A stretch of 64,000 nt of DNA from Saccharopolyspora galaxeae (GCF_016526145.1 NZ_JADDUE010000002.1:124001-188000); one strand, 5' to 3'. Shown: positions 18,313-27,722, counted from the stretch's first letter. Numbers and translations are program-made. Notes: generated by a model not told the origin, from the sequence alone.

Positions 18313-19467
18313 ATGATCGACCACCGGCTCAGCGAGGAGCACGAGGCACTGCGCGACTCCGTGCGGACCTTCGCCCGCAAGGAAGTCGCTCCGGTCATCG
18401 GCGACTACTACGAGCGCGCCGAATTCCCTTACCCGCTGGTGCGCACCATGGGCTCGATGGGGCTGTTCGGGCTGCCGGTCGAGGAGTCCTACGGCGGCAT
18501 GGGCGGGGACTACTTCGCGCTGTGCCTGGCGCTGGAGGAATTGGCCAAAGTGGACTCCTCGCTGGCGATCACGCTGGAGGCCGGCGTTTCCCTCGGCATC
18601 ATGCCGATCCGCCGCTTCGGCGACAGCGCGCAGCGCGGGCGCTGGCTGCCCGGCCTGTGCAGCGGGGAGGTGCTCGGCGCGTTCGGGCTGACCGAACCGG
18701 GCGGCGGCTCCGACGCGGGCGCCACCCGGACCACCGCCGCGCTGGACGGCGACGAGTGGGTCATCAACGGCTCCAAGTCGTTCATCACCAACTCCGGCAC
18801 CGACCTGACCGCGTTCGTCACCGTCACCGCCGTCACCGGCCGGAAACCCGACGGTGGCAAGGAGATCTCCACCATCGTCGTGCCCTCCGGCACGCCAGGG
18901 TTCACCGTCGCGCCGAAGTACTCGAAGGTCGGCTGGAACGCATCGGACACCCACGAACTCGGCTTCGACGACTGCCGGGTGCCCGCCGCGAACCTGCTCG
19001 GCGAACGCGGCCGCGGCTACGCGCAGTTCCTGTCGATCCTCGCCGAGGGGCGGATCGCGATCGCCGCGCTGGGCACCGGGCTCGCGCAGGGCTGCGTCGA
19101 CGAATGCGTGCGCTACGCCGCGGAACGCGAAGCCTTCGGCCAGCACATCGGCGAGTACCAGGCGATCCAGTTCAAGATCGCGGACATGGAGTTGCGCGCG
19201 CACACCGCGCGGCTGGCCTACTACGACGCGGCCTCGCGGATGCTGCGCGGCGAACCGTTCCGCAAGCAGGCCGCGCTGGCCAAGCTGACCTCGTCGAACG
19301 CGGCGATGGACAACGCGCGGGAGGCCACCCAGATCTTCGGCGGCTACGGGTTCATGAACGAGACGCCGGTCGGTCGGTTCTACCGCGACGCGAAGATCCT
19401 GGAGATCGGTGAAGGCACCAGCGAGGTGCAGCGGATGCTGATCTCCCGGGAGCTCGGCGTCGGCTGA
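18313..19467 (+). CDS. Acyl-CoA dehydrogenase (isovaleryl-CoA-like)
   Basis: A 384-residue FAD enzyme. The acyl-CoA dehydrogenase signatures are present: FGLTEPGGGSDAG, WVINGSKSFITNSG, EAFGQHIGEYQAIQFKIADM and the C-terminal QIFGGYGFMNETPVGRFYRDAKILEIGEGTSE split around it. It introduces an alpha-beta double bond into an acyl-CoA and passes electrons to ETF. The ATG follows the carboxylase stop by one base. Context with a methylcrotonyl-type carboxylase suggests isovaleryl-CoA as substrate, but citronellyl- or other branched acyl-CoAs are possible. The hydratase and lyase of the pathway are not nearby. Confidence 0.9.
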   Translation: MIDHRLSEEHEALRDSVRTFARKEVAPVIGDYYERAEFPYPLVRTMGSMGLFGLPVEESYGGMGGDYFALCLALEELAKVDSSLAITLEAGVSLGIMPIRRFGDSAQRGRWLPGLCSGEVLGAFGLTEPGGGSDAGATRTTAALDGDEWVINGSKSFITNSGTDLTAFVTVTAVTGRKPDGGKEISTIVVPSGTPGFTVAPKYSKVGWNASDTHELGFDDCRVPAANLLGERGRGYAQFLSILAEGRIAIAALGTGLAQGCVDECVRYAAEREAFGQHIGEYQAIQFKIADMELRAHTARLAYYDAASRMLRGEPFRKQAALAKLTSSNAAMDNAREATQIFGGYGFMNETPVGRFYRDAKILEIGEGTSEVQRMLISRELGVG

Positions 19468-19478
19468 GGCGCGGAAGA

Positions 19479-19519
19479 GCTGCCGGTGAAGGCGGTCGGG
19501 GGGCGCCTTCACCGGCAGC
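19479..19519. terminator. Terminator after acyl-CoA operon
   Basis: GCTGCCGGTGAAGGCG (19479-19494) and its exact complement (19504-19519) form a 16-bp perfect stem with a 9-nt G-rich loop, 11 bp after the dehydrogenase stop and facing the convergent RHH-like gene. No T-run follows. Confidence 0.8.
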
Positions 19520-19602
19520 AGGATCCGGGGTTTCGGGGGGAAGTTCGGGGAAAGCGTGCTGCGGTTTCAGATGGGGGTTCGGGGGTCGGATCGGGCGGGG
19601 GG

Positions 19603-20079
19603 TCAGCGCAGCGGACCGCGCGGAATGGTGATCTCGGTGTCGGTCTCCGCGGCCGGGAAACCGTAGTGCGCCGCGGGATCGCCGCCGAACCGGCGGGTGT
19701 CCTCCTGCTGCGGCCAAGCGGGCGTGCCGTCCGGGGTGTGGTGCGTCCGCATCGGTTCCGGGTCGGCCGGTGCCGGGCTGGGCGAGTCCGACAGGTGCTG
19801 CATCACCCAGTCCCTGGCCAGCGCCGCTGGCGAGGTGCCGCGCCGGGCCGCGATCTCCTTGAGCTGCTCGTTGGCCATCAGCGGCAGCCGCAGCTGGTAG
19901 ACCTGCGAGCCGCCGAACCGCTGACCCGTGCCGGTGGTCTCGTTGCTGCTGTCCTCCTCCGGCGCGAGGGCTGCGAGGTAGGAGTCCATTTCGTGATCCG
20001 GTTCCTCGGGCTGCTGGTTCGCGGGCCTGCCGCGTTGTTCCTGCTGCCGTAGTCCGGCCTTGATTCGTCCTAGAGCCAC
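19603..20079 (-). CDS. Hypothetical protein with ribbon-helix-helix-like segment
   Basis: About 158 residues. The middle part VYQLRLPLMANEQLKEIAARRGTSPAALARDWVMQHL has the strand-helix-helix pattern of Arc/CopG-type DNA-binding proteins. The flanks are acidic or Pro/Ser-rich and probably disordered. It may be a small DNA-binding regulator, but no family is assigned. The start is uncertain: GTG 20130, GTG 20079 and ATG 19989 are in frame. I chose 20079 because VALGRIKAGLRQQEQRG looks like a coherent amphipathic N-terminus. It is divergent from the arabinosyltransferase gene. Confidence 0.6.
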   Translation of the reverse strand: MALGRIKAGLRQQEQRGRPANQQPEEPDHEMDSYLAALAPEEDSSNETTGTGQRFGGSQVYQLRLPLMANEQLKEIAARRGTSPAALARDWVMQHLSDSPSPAPADPEPMRTHHTPDGTPAWPQQEDTRRFGGDPAAHYGFPAAETDTEITIPRGPLR

Positions 20080-20191
20080 GCCGGACACGATAACGGTTCT
20101 ATTGCGAACGACCGAGCCTTGTGTGGTCACTCACCGCCCGCGTGTCGGCCTCGGCCGCAGGGCCGCAGCACCGGGATGGCAGTGTCCGGGC

Positions 20192-23100
20192 GTGTCCGCG
20201 CATCCGAACTCCGCCGCCGGTTCCCCGCTGAGATCGGCTCCCGCGCTGGTCATCGGCATCCTCGGGTTGCTGGCGGCGGTGCTGCTGCCGTTCGCGCCGG
20301 TGCTCGCCGACGAGACCACCGTGACGTGGCCGAAAGCGGGCGAGTCCCCGGAATCCACCACCGCGTTCTTCGTCCCGTACGCGCCCGCCGAAACCCACGT
20401 CGACGTCCCGTGCCCGGTGGTGCGCGCAGCGCAGGCGCGTCCAGAACCGGCGACGCTGGTCTCCAGCACCAACCCCGGCGCGGCTTCCAAGGGCTTCGCG
20501 CTCGTGACCGCCGACGGCGATCTGCTGGTGCAGATCGGCGGCAGGCAGGTGCAGCGCACCCCGATCCCGGCGGGTGACTGCTCGGTGCGGCTCGACGCCA
20601 CCGGCGACGGCAGCACGGTCCGCGTCGGCGCGAACACCTCGCAGTACCCGCAGGACCGGGTGCGCGAGGTCTTCGCGTTCGCCACCGACCTGTCCGGCGA
20701 TCAAGGCGACGGGATGACGGTCCGGGCGCGGACCAGCACGTGGTTCGAGAGTTCGCCGACCGGCGGGAAGATCGCGCTGATCGCCGTGCAGCTCGCCCTC
20801 GCGGCCGCCGCGCTCGTCCTGCTCGGGCGGGTGCGGGTGCGTCCCGCGGACTCGTCCGACGAACCGGCGACGTCCGATTCGTCCACTGCGGACTCGAGTC
20901 GCATCCGCCGCTCAATGCGCTGGGGCGTAGACCTGGGGATGCTCGTCGCACTGCTCGCGTGGACGCTGCTCGGGCCGCGCACTCCCGACGACGGGTTCAC
21001 CGAAGGCATCGTCCGCAACGGGCTCGGCTCCGGCGCGTTCACGAACTACTTCCGCTGGGAGAACGCGGCCGAATCACCGTTCACCGCGGTGCTCCACCTC
21101 GTCCAGCCGCTGATCGCGGCGCACGCGAGCCCGCTGCTGCTGCGGGTGCCGAGCCTGATCGCGGTGCTCGCCACCTGGCTGCTGCTCAGCCGCGGTGCAC
21201 TTCCGGTGCTGCTGCCGGAGCACGCGCGGCGACCATGGGTGCGGGCCCTGCTGGCCGGCGCGCTGCTCGTGTGGTGGCTGCCGTTCGACCTGGGGGTGCG
21301 GCCGGAGCCGTTCGTCGCGTTCGGCGCGACTGCCGTGCTCACGTGCGTGCTGCGCGGCCTGCAGCGCGAGAGCCTGCTGCTGCTCGGCTGCGGCGCGCTG
21401 GCCACCGGCCTCACCGTGGCCGTGAACCCGGTCGGGCTCACCGCGGCAGCACCGCTGCTGATCCTGGCCCCGCGGATCCGGCGGACGTTGCGCGCATCGG
21501 GAGCGCCGTGGGGCGCGTTCGCCCTCATGGCGTGCCTCGCGGCGGTGGGGCTCGTGGCGATGTTCGCCGATCAGTCCTGGTACGGGGTCAGCAGAGCCAC
21601 CGAGCTGCACCAGTTCTACGGGCCGAACGTGCCGTGGTTCGAGGAGATCCGGCGCTACGAGTACCTGCTGGGCTTCGATGACGAGCAAGGCGGTCTCGGT
21701 CGCCGATTGCCGGTGTTGATCACGTTGCCGCTGCTGGCTTGTGCTGGACTGCTGCTCGCGCGCGGCGGGCGCGGGCTGCCCGGCCTGCGCAACGCGCACG
21801 TCGCGCCGGTGTCGCTCGCGGTGGCGCTCGGGCTGCTGTGGTTCACGCCGTCGAAGTGGACGCATTACTTCGGAGCGCTCGCGGGCATCGGAGCCGTCGC
21901 GTTGACGGTCTCCGCGGTGCTGCTGGTGGCCGCGCGGAACGAGCTGGTCGGGTTGTTCGGCAGCGTGCTGCTGGTGATCGGCGTCAGCGTCGCGTTCGCC
22001 GGCAAGAACGAGTGGTTCCTCTACGGCGATTTCGGCGTGCCGCACGAGGAAACGCCGTTCGCGCCGTTCAACAGCCCGCTGCTGTGGATCGGGCTCGCAG
22101 TGGTGCTGCTGATCTTCGGCAGGCGGCATTGGCGCGCCGCGCTCGGCCGGATGCCCGCGTGGCTCGGCGGGCTGGCCGTCGCGACCGGAGTGGCGGTGCT
22201 GCTCGCCTCGTTCGTCATCGCCCCCATCCGGCAAAGCGACGGCTACTCCGTCGGCGGGCAGAACATCGATGCCTTGACCGGCGACGACTGCGGCATCGTG
22301 GACGAGGTCGTGACCACCACCGACGTGCGCACGCTGGAACCTTCCGGCGGCACCGACGAATCCACCGGGTTCACCGAGCTCGGCGGCTACGCGAAGAACT
22401 CGCCGCCGCCGTCGGCGCCCGGTAGCGGCAGCGCCAAGAACCTCTGGGGCAGCCTCGACGGCGGCGCCGCCGGTACCGGTGAACTCACCACGCGCTGGTT
22501 CGGCCTGCCCGAGCTGCGGCAGAACCAGGAACTCACCGTCTCGGCGGCCGGTCGCACCGGCGACGGAAACCGGCTGGTGCTGGAGTTCGGCCGCGACGCC
22601 CAGCCGCTCGGGCAGCGGGTGCTGGACGACTCCGGCGACGACCGCGCCGCGCGGCGCACCTATCCCAGCGATCGCGTCGTGGAAGACACGCCGCAGGATC
22701 ACCCGTCCTGGCGCGAGCTGTCCGTCCGCGACGTGCCGCCGGAGGCGAACACGGTGCGGATCAAGGCCGTCGACGCCACGGTCGACTCCGGCGGGTGGCT
22801 CGCCACCACTGGTCCGCGCGTGCGCGACATCGCGCCGCTGCGGGCTTCCCTCGGCCGCGGACCGACCTACGTCGACTGGTCGATGATCTGGGACGCGCCG
22901 TGCGTCCGACGCACCCCCCGCGTGTCGGGCGGGCTCGCGCAAGCACCGACGATGCTGCTCACCCCGCCCAAGGAATTGGGATTCGACGGCCAGGCGTCGT
23001 TCGTGCGCGAGATCGGCGGGGCCTTCGCGGGCATCCGGCAGGTCGGCCGGGAAACGACCATGGCGACCCGGTTGCTGGGGGCCGAGGACGAGCCGCTGCA

Positions 23101-23230
23101 CCAGGATTGGGGAAGCCTGGTGCAAGTCGACTACCCGATGCGCCGCGACGCCTACGACACCGCGACCAGCTCGCAACGCCGCTGGGGCTGGGAAGGGGAC
23201 CGGACCCCGCTGGGCTACCCGCCGGCCTGA
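20192..23230 (+). CDS. Arabinosyltransferase (EmbA/B/C family)
   Basis: About 1,012 residues, near the usual Emb length. An N-terminal signal-anchor helix leads to a first extracytoplasmic beta-rich domain (residues 40-205). About a dozen transmembrane helices follow, with the GT-C acidic motif in GPRTPDDGF, and then a large C-terminal carbohydrate-binding domain. Emb proteins transfer arabinofuranose from decaprenyl-phosphoryl-arabinose to arabinogalactan or lipoarabinomannan in the envelope and are the ethambutol targets. The presence suggests an arabinogalactan cell wall. GTG 20192 places the signal anchor correctly; earlier in-frame starts exist. Confidence 0.88.
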   Translation: MSAHPNSAAGSPLRSAPALVIGILGLLAAVLLPFAPVLADETTVTWPKAGESPESTTAFFVPYAPAETHVDVPCPVVRAAQARPEPATLVSSTNPGAASKGFALVTADGDLLVQIGGRQVQRTPIPAGDCSVRLDATGDGSTVRVGANTSQYPQDRVREVFAFATDLSGDQGDGMTVRARTSTWFESSPTGGKIALIAVQLALAAAALVLLGRVRVRPADSSDEPATSDSSTADSSRIRRSMRWGVDLGMLVALLAWTLLGPRTPDDGFTEGIVRNGLGSGAFTNYFRWENAAESPFTAVLHLVQPLIAAHASPLLLRVPSLIAVLATWLLLSRGALPVLLPEHARRPWVRALLAGALLVWWLPFDLGVRPEPFVAFGATAVLTCVLRGLQRESLLLLGCGALATGLTVAVNPVGLTAAAPLLILAPRIRRTLRASGAPWGAFALMACLAAVGLVAMFADQSWYGVSRATELHQFYGPNVPWFEEIRRYEYLLGFDDEQGGLGRRLPVLITLPLLACAGLLLARGGRGLPGLRNAHVAPVSLAVALGLLWFTPSKWTHYFGALAGIGAVALTVSAVLLVAARNELVGLFGSVLLVIGVSVAFAGKNEWFLYGDFGVPHEETPFAPFNSPLLWIGLAVVLLIFGRRHWRAALGRMPAWLGGLAVATGVAVLLASFVIAPIRQSDGYSVGGQNIDALTGDDCGIVDEVVTTTDVRTLEPSGGTDESTGFTELGGYAKNSPPPSAPGSGSAKNLWGSLDGGAAGTGELTTRWFGLPELRQNQELTVSAAGRTGDGNRLVLEFGRDAQPLGQRVLDDSGDDRAARRTYPSDRVVEDTPQDHPSWRELSVRDVPPEANTVRIKAVDATVDSGGWLATTGPRVRDIAPLRASLGRGPTYVDWSMIWDAPCVRRTPRVSGGLAQAPTMLLTPPKELGFDGQASFVREIGGAFAGIRQVGRETTMATRLLGAEDEPLHQDWGSLVQVDYPMRRDAYDTATSSQRRWGWEGDRTPLGYPPA

Positions 23231-23308
23231 GACGAATTCCGCCCAATCGGCGCACTGATCGGCTCCGAAATGCACATGTAGACATTTCACCGACCGTGGA
23301 GCGCCGCC

Positions 23309-24049
23309 ATGCCGGAGTCCGACTGTCCGCCGCCCGCCCAGCGGGAAGTCCCCGCGGAGGCGGCGATCCTGGTGATCGCCAAAGCCCCCGAACCGGGCAA
23401 GGCCAAAACCAGACTGGCGCCCGCGGCAGGCGCTGCGGCCGCCGCCGACATCGCCGCAGCCAGCCTGCTCGACACCCTCGAAGCCGCCGGTGACGTCGCA
23501 GGCGGGCGGACGTTCGTCGGGTGGACCGGCGACCTCGGCAACGCGGCGCGCGCCACCGATGTCGCAGAGGCCCTGGCAGGCGTGACGGTGTTCCAACAAC
23601 GCGGCGACGGTCTCGGCGAACGGCTCGCCGCCGCGCACAGCGACGTCGCGGCCGCGTTGCCCGGAGCTCCGGTGCTCCAGATCGGCATGGACACCCCGCA
23701 GATCACCAGCGCCCTGCTCGAAGCGGCGCTGGCCCGCCTGGCGCGCGGTCCCGCGCAGCGCCTCCCGGACGCGGTGCTCGGACCCGCCGAGGACGGTGGC
23801 TGGTGGGGCCTCGGGCTGCGCGACCCGCGCCACGCCGACGTGCTGCGGAACGTGCCCATGTCCCGGCCGGACACCGGCGAGCACACCCGCTCCGCGTTGC
23901 TCGGACGCGGACTTTCGGTGCTGTCGCTGCCCGCGCTCGCCGACGTGGACACGATCGACGACGCCCACCAGGTCGCCGCGCTCGCCCCGCGAACCCGCTT
24001 CGCCGCCGCACTGAGCGACGTGCCCGCGCCGGTCGGGGAGGCGCGTTGA
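23309..24049 (+). CDS. DUF2064 / TIGR04282 family glycosyltransferase-like protein
   Basis: A 246-residue protein of the nucleotide-sugar-transferase-like fold. The N-terminal ILVIAKAPEPGKAKTRLAP is the family hallmark (phosphate-binding loop), followed by QIGMDTPQITSALLEAAL and AEDGGWWGLGLRDPRHADVL. Members are often encoded beside methyltransferases and other glycosyltransferases; the substrate is not known. It starts the 23309-25686 operon and overlaps the methyltransferase gene by 4 bp. Confidence 0.85.
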   Translation: MPESDCPPPAQREVPAEAAILVIAKAPEPGKAKTRLAPAAGAAAAADIAAASLLDTLEAAGDVAGGRTFVGWTGDLGNAARATDVAEALAGVTVFQQRGDGLGERLAAAHSDVAAALPGAPVLQIGMDTPQITSALLEAALARLARGPAQRLPDAVLGPAEDGGWWGLGLRDPRHADVLRNVPMSRPDTGEHTRSALLGRGLSVLSLPALADVDTIDDAHQVAALAPRTRFAAALSDVPAPVGEAR

Positions 24050-24651
24050 GCGCCGCGTTCGACGCCGTCCTGCAGGGCCGCGCCAGCGTGCTGGAGCACG
24101 ACAACGGCACCACCACCGAGCTGCAAGTGCGGCGCTGGTTCGCCGATCCCGACGACCTCGATGCCCGGTTGGTGCGGCGCTGCCGCGGCAGCACGCTGGA
24201 CGTCGGCTGCGGACCGGGCCGGTTCGTCCGCGCGTTGGCGGTCCGCGATGTACCGGTGCTGGGGATCGACACCTCACCGGAGGCCGTGCGGCTCACCACC
24301 GGACACGGCTGCCGCGCAATGCTGGGCAGCGTTTTCGACGACGTGCCGGACGAAGGCGAGTGGCAGCACGTGCTGCTCGCCGACGGGAACATCGGCATCG
24401 GCGGGAATCCCGTCGAACTGCTCGGGCGGGTGCGGGCGCTGCTGCGCCCGGGCGGGACCGCGCTGATCGAGACCGGTTCTCCCGGAACCGGGCTGCGCAC
24501 CGGCTCCGCACGACTGCACCGCGGTCCGTGGTTCCCGTGGGCCGAGCTCGACACCGACACGCTGCGCCGGTTGGGCGAGGCCGCCGGTTTCGCCCTGATC
24601 TGGACGGCGCAGGACCGCCACCGCTGGTTCGCCGAACTCTCCCGCGGCTGA
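24046..24651 (+). CDS. Class I SAM-dependent methyltransferase
   Basis: A 201-residue methyltransferase starting at TTG 24046, which overlaps the preceding stop as TTGA, indicating translational coupling. Motif I is TLDVGCGPGRFVRAL (residues about 47-61), followed by VLGIDTSPEAVRL, the acidic residue at the end of strand 2, and RVRALLRPGGTALIETG after strand 4. The substrate is unknown; the link to a DUF2064 protein suggests a sugar or envelope metabolite. Confidence 0.85.
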   Translation: MSAAFDAVLQGRASVLEHDNGTTTELQVRRWFADPDDLDARLVRRCRGSTLDVGCGPGRFVRALAVRDVPVLGIDTSPEAVRLTTGHGCRAMLGSVFDDVPDEGEWQHVLLADGNIGIGGNPVELLGRVRALLRPGGTALIETGSPGTGLRTGSARLHRGPWFPWAELDTDTLRRLGEAAGFALIWTAQDRHRWFAELSRG

Positions 24652-24660
24652 GGAAAACCC

Positions 24661-25686
24661 ATGCGCAAACCCGCCTTGCTGTTGTTCGCGATCGCTACCG
24701 CGCTCACCGGATGCGCCGCGCCACCCGCACCGCCTCCTCCGCCACCGCCCGCTGCGCCGCAGCCGCTGCCACCGCCGGCCGAACCCGAGCAAGCGCCCGC
24801 GCAGACCGCGGCCACCGGTGACCTTTCGCTGCCCGCGGGCGCTCCCGAAGGCGCGGTGGTCGAACCGGGCTCGCGCACGCTCGTCGTGGCGCTGCGCGAA
24901 CCCGACCGGCTCGCCATGGTCGACCTCGACACCCGGCGGGTCGACGTCGTGCCCGCACCCGGGGCGGCCCGGCACCTGGTCACCGGGCGGCCCGGCGAAG
25001 TCCTGGTGCTCGGGGAGAACACCGGGCGAGTGGCCCGGGTGGCCGTGCCGAGCGGACAGGTCCTCGGCGAGGTCCCCGTCGGCCCGCAACCGCACGACGC
25101 CGCGCAGGTCGGCGAAACCGTGTTCGTGAGCAACGAGATGGGCGGATCCGTCGGTGTGGTGCGCGACGGGCGGATGGTGCGGGAGCTGCCCGGCTTGGCC
25201 CAGCCCGGCGGCCTCACCGCCACCGGCGGGCGCATCGCCGCCGTGGACGTCCGCGGCAACCGGCTGCACGTGTTCGACGCGTCGACGCTGCGCGAGGTCG
25301 CGGTGCTGCCGGCAGGTCTGGGGCCGAGCCATGTCCGGCCGATCGGCGAAGGCCGCGTAGCGGTGGCCGACACGCGCGGACATGCGGTGCTCACCTTTTC
25401 GGTCACCGGGCGGCCGCGGCAGCTCGGCGCCGCACCGCTGCCCGGGCGGGCGTACGGCCTGGCAACCGACCCGGCGCGCGGCAGGGCGTACGCGACCTCG
25501 GCGAACACGAACCAGCTCGCGGTGCTCGACATCCGGCCGGATGGGACGCCCGCCGCGCCGCGGTTGCTTCCCGCGGTGCAGCAGCCCAACGACGTCGCGG
25601 TGGATCCGCGCAACGGCGACGTCTGGGTGGTCGGCACTGCTCGGGCGGAGCTCCAGGTGCTGCCCGCCGCGCGTCTGAGCGGATGA
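24661..25686 (+). CDS. Beta-propeller lipoprotein (YncE-like)
   Basis: A 341-residue lipoprotein. The signal peptide ends with the lipobox LTGC (Cys near residue 18), followed by a Pro-rich spacer. The rest is a seven-bladed propeller of the YncE/NHL type, with repeated blade endings such as VDLDTRRVDVVPAP, VRGNRLHVFDASTLREVAVL and LDIRPDGTPAAP, and the final blade NDVAVDPRNGDVWVVG. It is probably anchored on the outside of the membrane and binds a ligand or partner protein. It is the last gene of the operon, 9 bp after the methyltransferase. Confidence 0.82.
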   Translation: MRKPALLLFAIATALTGCAAPPAPPPPPPPAAPQPLPPPAEPEQAPAQTAATGDLSLPAGAPEGAVVEPGSRTLVVALREPDRLAMVDLDTRRVDVVPAPGAARHLVTGRPGEVLVLGENTGRVARVAVPSGQVLGEVPVGPQPHDAAQVGETVFVSNEMGGSVGVVRDGRMVRELPGLAQPGGLTATGGRIAAVDVRGNRLHVFDASTLREVAVLPAGLGPSHVRPIGEGRVAVADTRGHAVLTFSVTGRPRQLGAAPLPGRAYGLATDPARGRAYATSANTNQLAVLDIRPDGTPAAPRLLPAVQQPNDVAVDPRNGDVWVVGTARAELQVLPAARLSG

Positions 25687-25722
25687 CCGACGGTGTCGAC
25701 ACACTTGCCCCGAACAGCGGAG

Positions 25723-25798
25723 GACCCCCACGCCAGGGGGAGGAGCGCGGGGGTCGGAGGGGATCTCCACAGTCGCTGACCGGGGGTGTGTCAGCGAC
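25723..25798 (+). terminator. Two hairpins after the glycosyltransferase operon
   Basis: The first stem pairs 25723-25733 with 25745-25755 (one G-T/A-C type mismatch, GC-rich, 11 bp). The second pairs GTCGCTGAC (25772-25780) with GTCAGCGAC (25790-25798), perfect with a 9-nt loop. They lie 37-112 bp after the lipoprotein stop and look like tandem terminators. Confidence 0.65.
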
Positions 25799-26104
25799 CT
25801 GATTGTGGCACGCGCTCCCTGATTTGGGGAGGGATTCGCGGAGAACCGCACCGCTTGCGCCGGACCCGTTCCCTCTGGCGAAACGCGCAGCGCCGCCGAC
25901 CGCTCGCGGGCGCCGGCTACCGCCCGTGCGTCCGATGTGGATCGCTTGTCGGGTGTCGCCGGAGCGGGCTCGCTGGGTGATTCCGAAGTGGATCGATCAG
26001 AGCGTCTGATTACGCAGCGTCCTAAACGAATCACTCTGTGGGGGGCTGCGGCTGTTGACAGCCTGTGGATAACCTGCGGCCGAAACCCGAGCCGGGGAGG
26101 CGTC

Positions 26105-26347
26105 ATGTACGGGTCGCTGGACGTGCGAAAGTTCCTGTGGCAGCAGGAGGAAACCGCCCACCGAGGATCCTCGGCGGTGCCCGCTCCGCGCAGCGGTGAG
26201 CCCGCCCGGATCACCGCCGACCAGGTGCACAGAGCGCGCATAGCGGTCGCCCGCAGCGCGGCGGACACCGAGGACTGCCGGCTGCTGCTGGACATGCTCG
26301 GACTCGTCCCGGACGACGAGGACGGCGAGCCGCCGGTCATCCGCTGA
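26105..26347 (+). CDS. Conserved-looking small protein, 80 aa
   Basis: ATG 26105 follows GGGGAGG. The product has an N-terminal YGSLDVRKFLWQQEETAHRG, then ITADQVHRARIAVARSAADTEDCRLLLDMLGL, which looks like a helix-turn-helix-sized alpha-helical segment, and an acidic tail. I recognise this style of small actinobacterial protein but no function. Third-position GC is high. A DnaA-box-like nonamer is 33 bp upstream (see rejected items). Confidence 0.7.
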   Translation: MYGSLDVRKFLWQQEETAHRGSSAVPAPRSGEPARITADQVHRARIAVARSAADTEDCRLLLDMLGLVPDDEDGEPPVIR

Positions 26348-26794
26348 ACCCGCGGCCGCGGCCGGAAACGGTTGCGGTGTCGGCGAACCGCGCTGCGCGG
26401 TGTCGGACTCTGCTACTTCGGAGAAGCGCACCGTCCGCGGCCGCGCCTGCTCGGCGGCGATCCCGGGAGCGGATCGGCGATCCGGCGTGCGGAACCTTCC
26501 CCGCGAGGCGTGCACCCCCCGGTCGCCCGCCTCGCGGGGGAAGGAACCGGCCGAGCCGCGCCCGGCCTGCGGGAAACATACCGCGAGGTTTCTTTCCCGT
26601 TCCGTCCAGGTCACCGCTCGGTCCCGCAGTGGTCACCGGTGTGACACGGGCACGGCGCATGGGCAGCCGACGGTGCAGCGCGGTAACTTCGCGTGGCGTA
26701 GTTGATCATCCTTTCGTGGACTGCGTCACCGCATTGGTGAATGTCACCGCTCGCGCAGCGGCGCGGTCCACGTTCCAGCCGCCGGAGCCGCGCC
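26348..26794. other. 447-bp gap before ScbR-like gene
   Basis: No convincing gene. It contains a strong imperfect hairpin, pairing CCTTCCCCGCGAGGCG (26495-26510) with 26528-26544, one bulged G, probably ending transcription of the 80-aa gene. The remaining 250 bp form the leader of the ScbR-like regulator gene. No autoregulatory element of known consensus could be fixed by eye. Confidence 0.5.
26495..26544. terminator. Hairpin in gap
   Basis: A 16-bp stem with one bulged base and a 17-nt C-rich loop, 147 bp after the 80-aa gene. No T-run follows, as usual in high-GC DNA. Confidence 0.55.
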
Positions 26795-27406
26795 ATGCCC
26801 CAGCAGCGCCGGGCGCAAGTCACCCGTCGTGCCATCGTCATCGCTGCTGCCGAGGAGTTCGACCGCACCGGCTACGAGGCCACGCCGTTGAGCGCCATCC
26901 TTCGCCGCAGCGGCGTCACCAAAGGCGCGTTCTACTTCCACTTCCCGTCGAAGGAGGCGGTAGCCGCCGCGCTGGTCCGCTTCCAGTCGCAGGCGTGGTC
27001 GAAGGTCTGGCAGCGCTGGACCGAACGCGGACTCGACCCGCTGACCACCGCGGTCGGCATCGTCGACGAGGCGGTGCGGATCCTGGAGCGGGACGTGGTG
27101 ATCCGCGCGGGCACGCAACTGGCGCAGCGCGACAACGGCTCCGCGCTGGACTGGGAGCAGCGGCTCGGAGAGCTGTTCCGGCGTTCCGCGCAGCGCGGCC
27201 TGCTGCGTTCCGGGGTCGATCCGGTGGCGGCGACCCGCGTGGTGCACGCGGCCCTCGTCGGCGTGCGGGTGCTCGGCGCGCAGCGACGCGCGACCGGCAT
27301 GACCCAGCAGATCGGCGACGTGTGGCGGGTGATGCTCGGCGGTATCGCCAGCGCGGAGTGGTTGCGGGAGAACCCGTCGGTGAGCGCTCCCCCCGCTGGC
27401 CGCTGA
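26795..27406 (+). CDS. ScbR-like TetR regulator (gamma-butyrolactone receptor family)
   Basis: A 203-residue TetR protein. The N-terminal sequence QVTRRAIVIAAAEEFDRTGYEATPLSAIL followed by RRSGVTKGAFYFHFPSKEAVAAAL is typical of the ArpA/ScbR autoregulator receptors, including the conserved GAFYFHF recognition helix end. These repressors leave DNA on binding a gamma-butyrolactone or butenolide. No AfsA-type synthase gene lies in the window, so it may be an orphan (pseudo) receptor. ATG 26795 is 8 bp after a GGAG. Confidence 0.85.
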   Translation: MPQQRRAQVTRRAIVIAAAEEFDRTGYEATPLSAILRRSGVTKGAFYFHFPSKEAVAAALVRFQSQAWSKVWQRWTERGLDPLTTAVGIVDEAVRILERDVVIRAGTQLAQRDNGSALDWEQRLGELFRRSAQRGLLRSGVDPVAATRVVHAALVGVRVLGAQRRATGMTQQIGDVWRVMLGGIASAEWLRENPSVSAPPAGR

Positions 27407-27615
27407 GAGCGGCGTCACACGATCCGGTTTTTAGCCGCGGAGCGCCTCCGAAGCGCTCGCCGACCCCGCTCGGCCACCTCCGCCGGCTGCCCGGCGCCCA
27501 TCGAAGCACCCCGGCTGAGGCGTGAAAAACGCTGGTCAAAGCGCTACTATTAGGCATTGTCGCGGCCGCTCCGGCGGCCGCGGGAGGGCGGCCCGCGCGC
27601 AACGGACCCCCCGGT

Positions 27616-27645
27616 TTGGAGCCCGCCAAGGTCGTGTCGTAAGCT
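27616..27645 (+). promoter_or_regulatory. Putative promoter of tRNA cluster
   Basis: TTGGAG (27616-27621) and TAAGCT (27640-27645) are separated by 18 bp and lie about 78 bp upstream of tRNA-Glu. The AT-rich step contrasts with the surrounding sequence. Assigned by eye only. The rest of the 316-bp gap from 27407 shows no gene. Confidence 0.35.
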
Positions 27646-27722
27646 TTAATCACTCCGAACGGGGCGCCCCGCGAAGGGAAAGCCGGTAGGAGGCAAGGCC
27701 GGGTCGGTTCCGAATCGGCCAA

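Noticed and set aside
26064-26072. TGTGGATAA, an exact complement of the DnaA box TTATCCACA, upstream of the 80-aa gene
   Set aside because: A single box with no cluster, no AT-rich unwinding region and no dnaA/dnaN genes nearby; not an origin.
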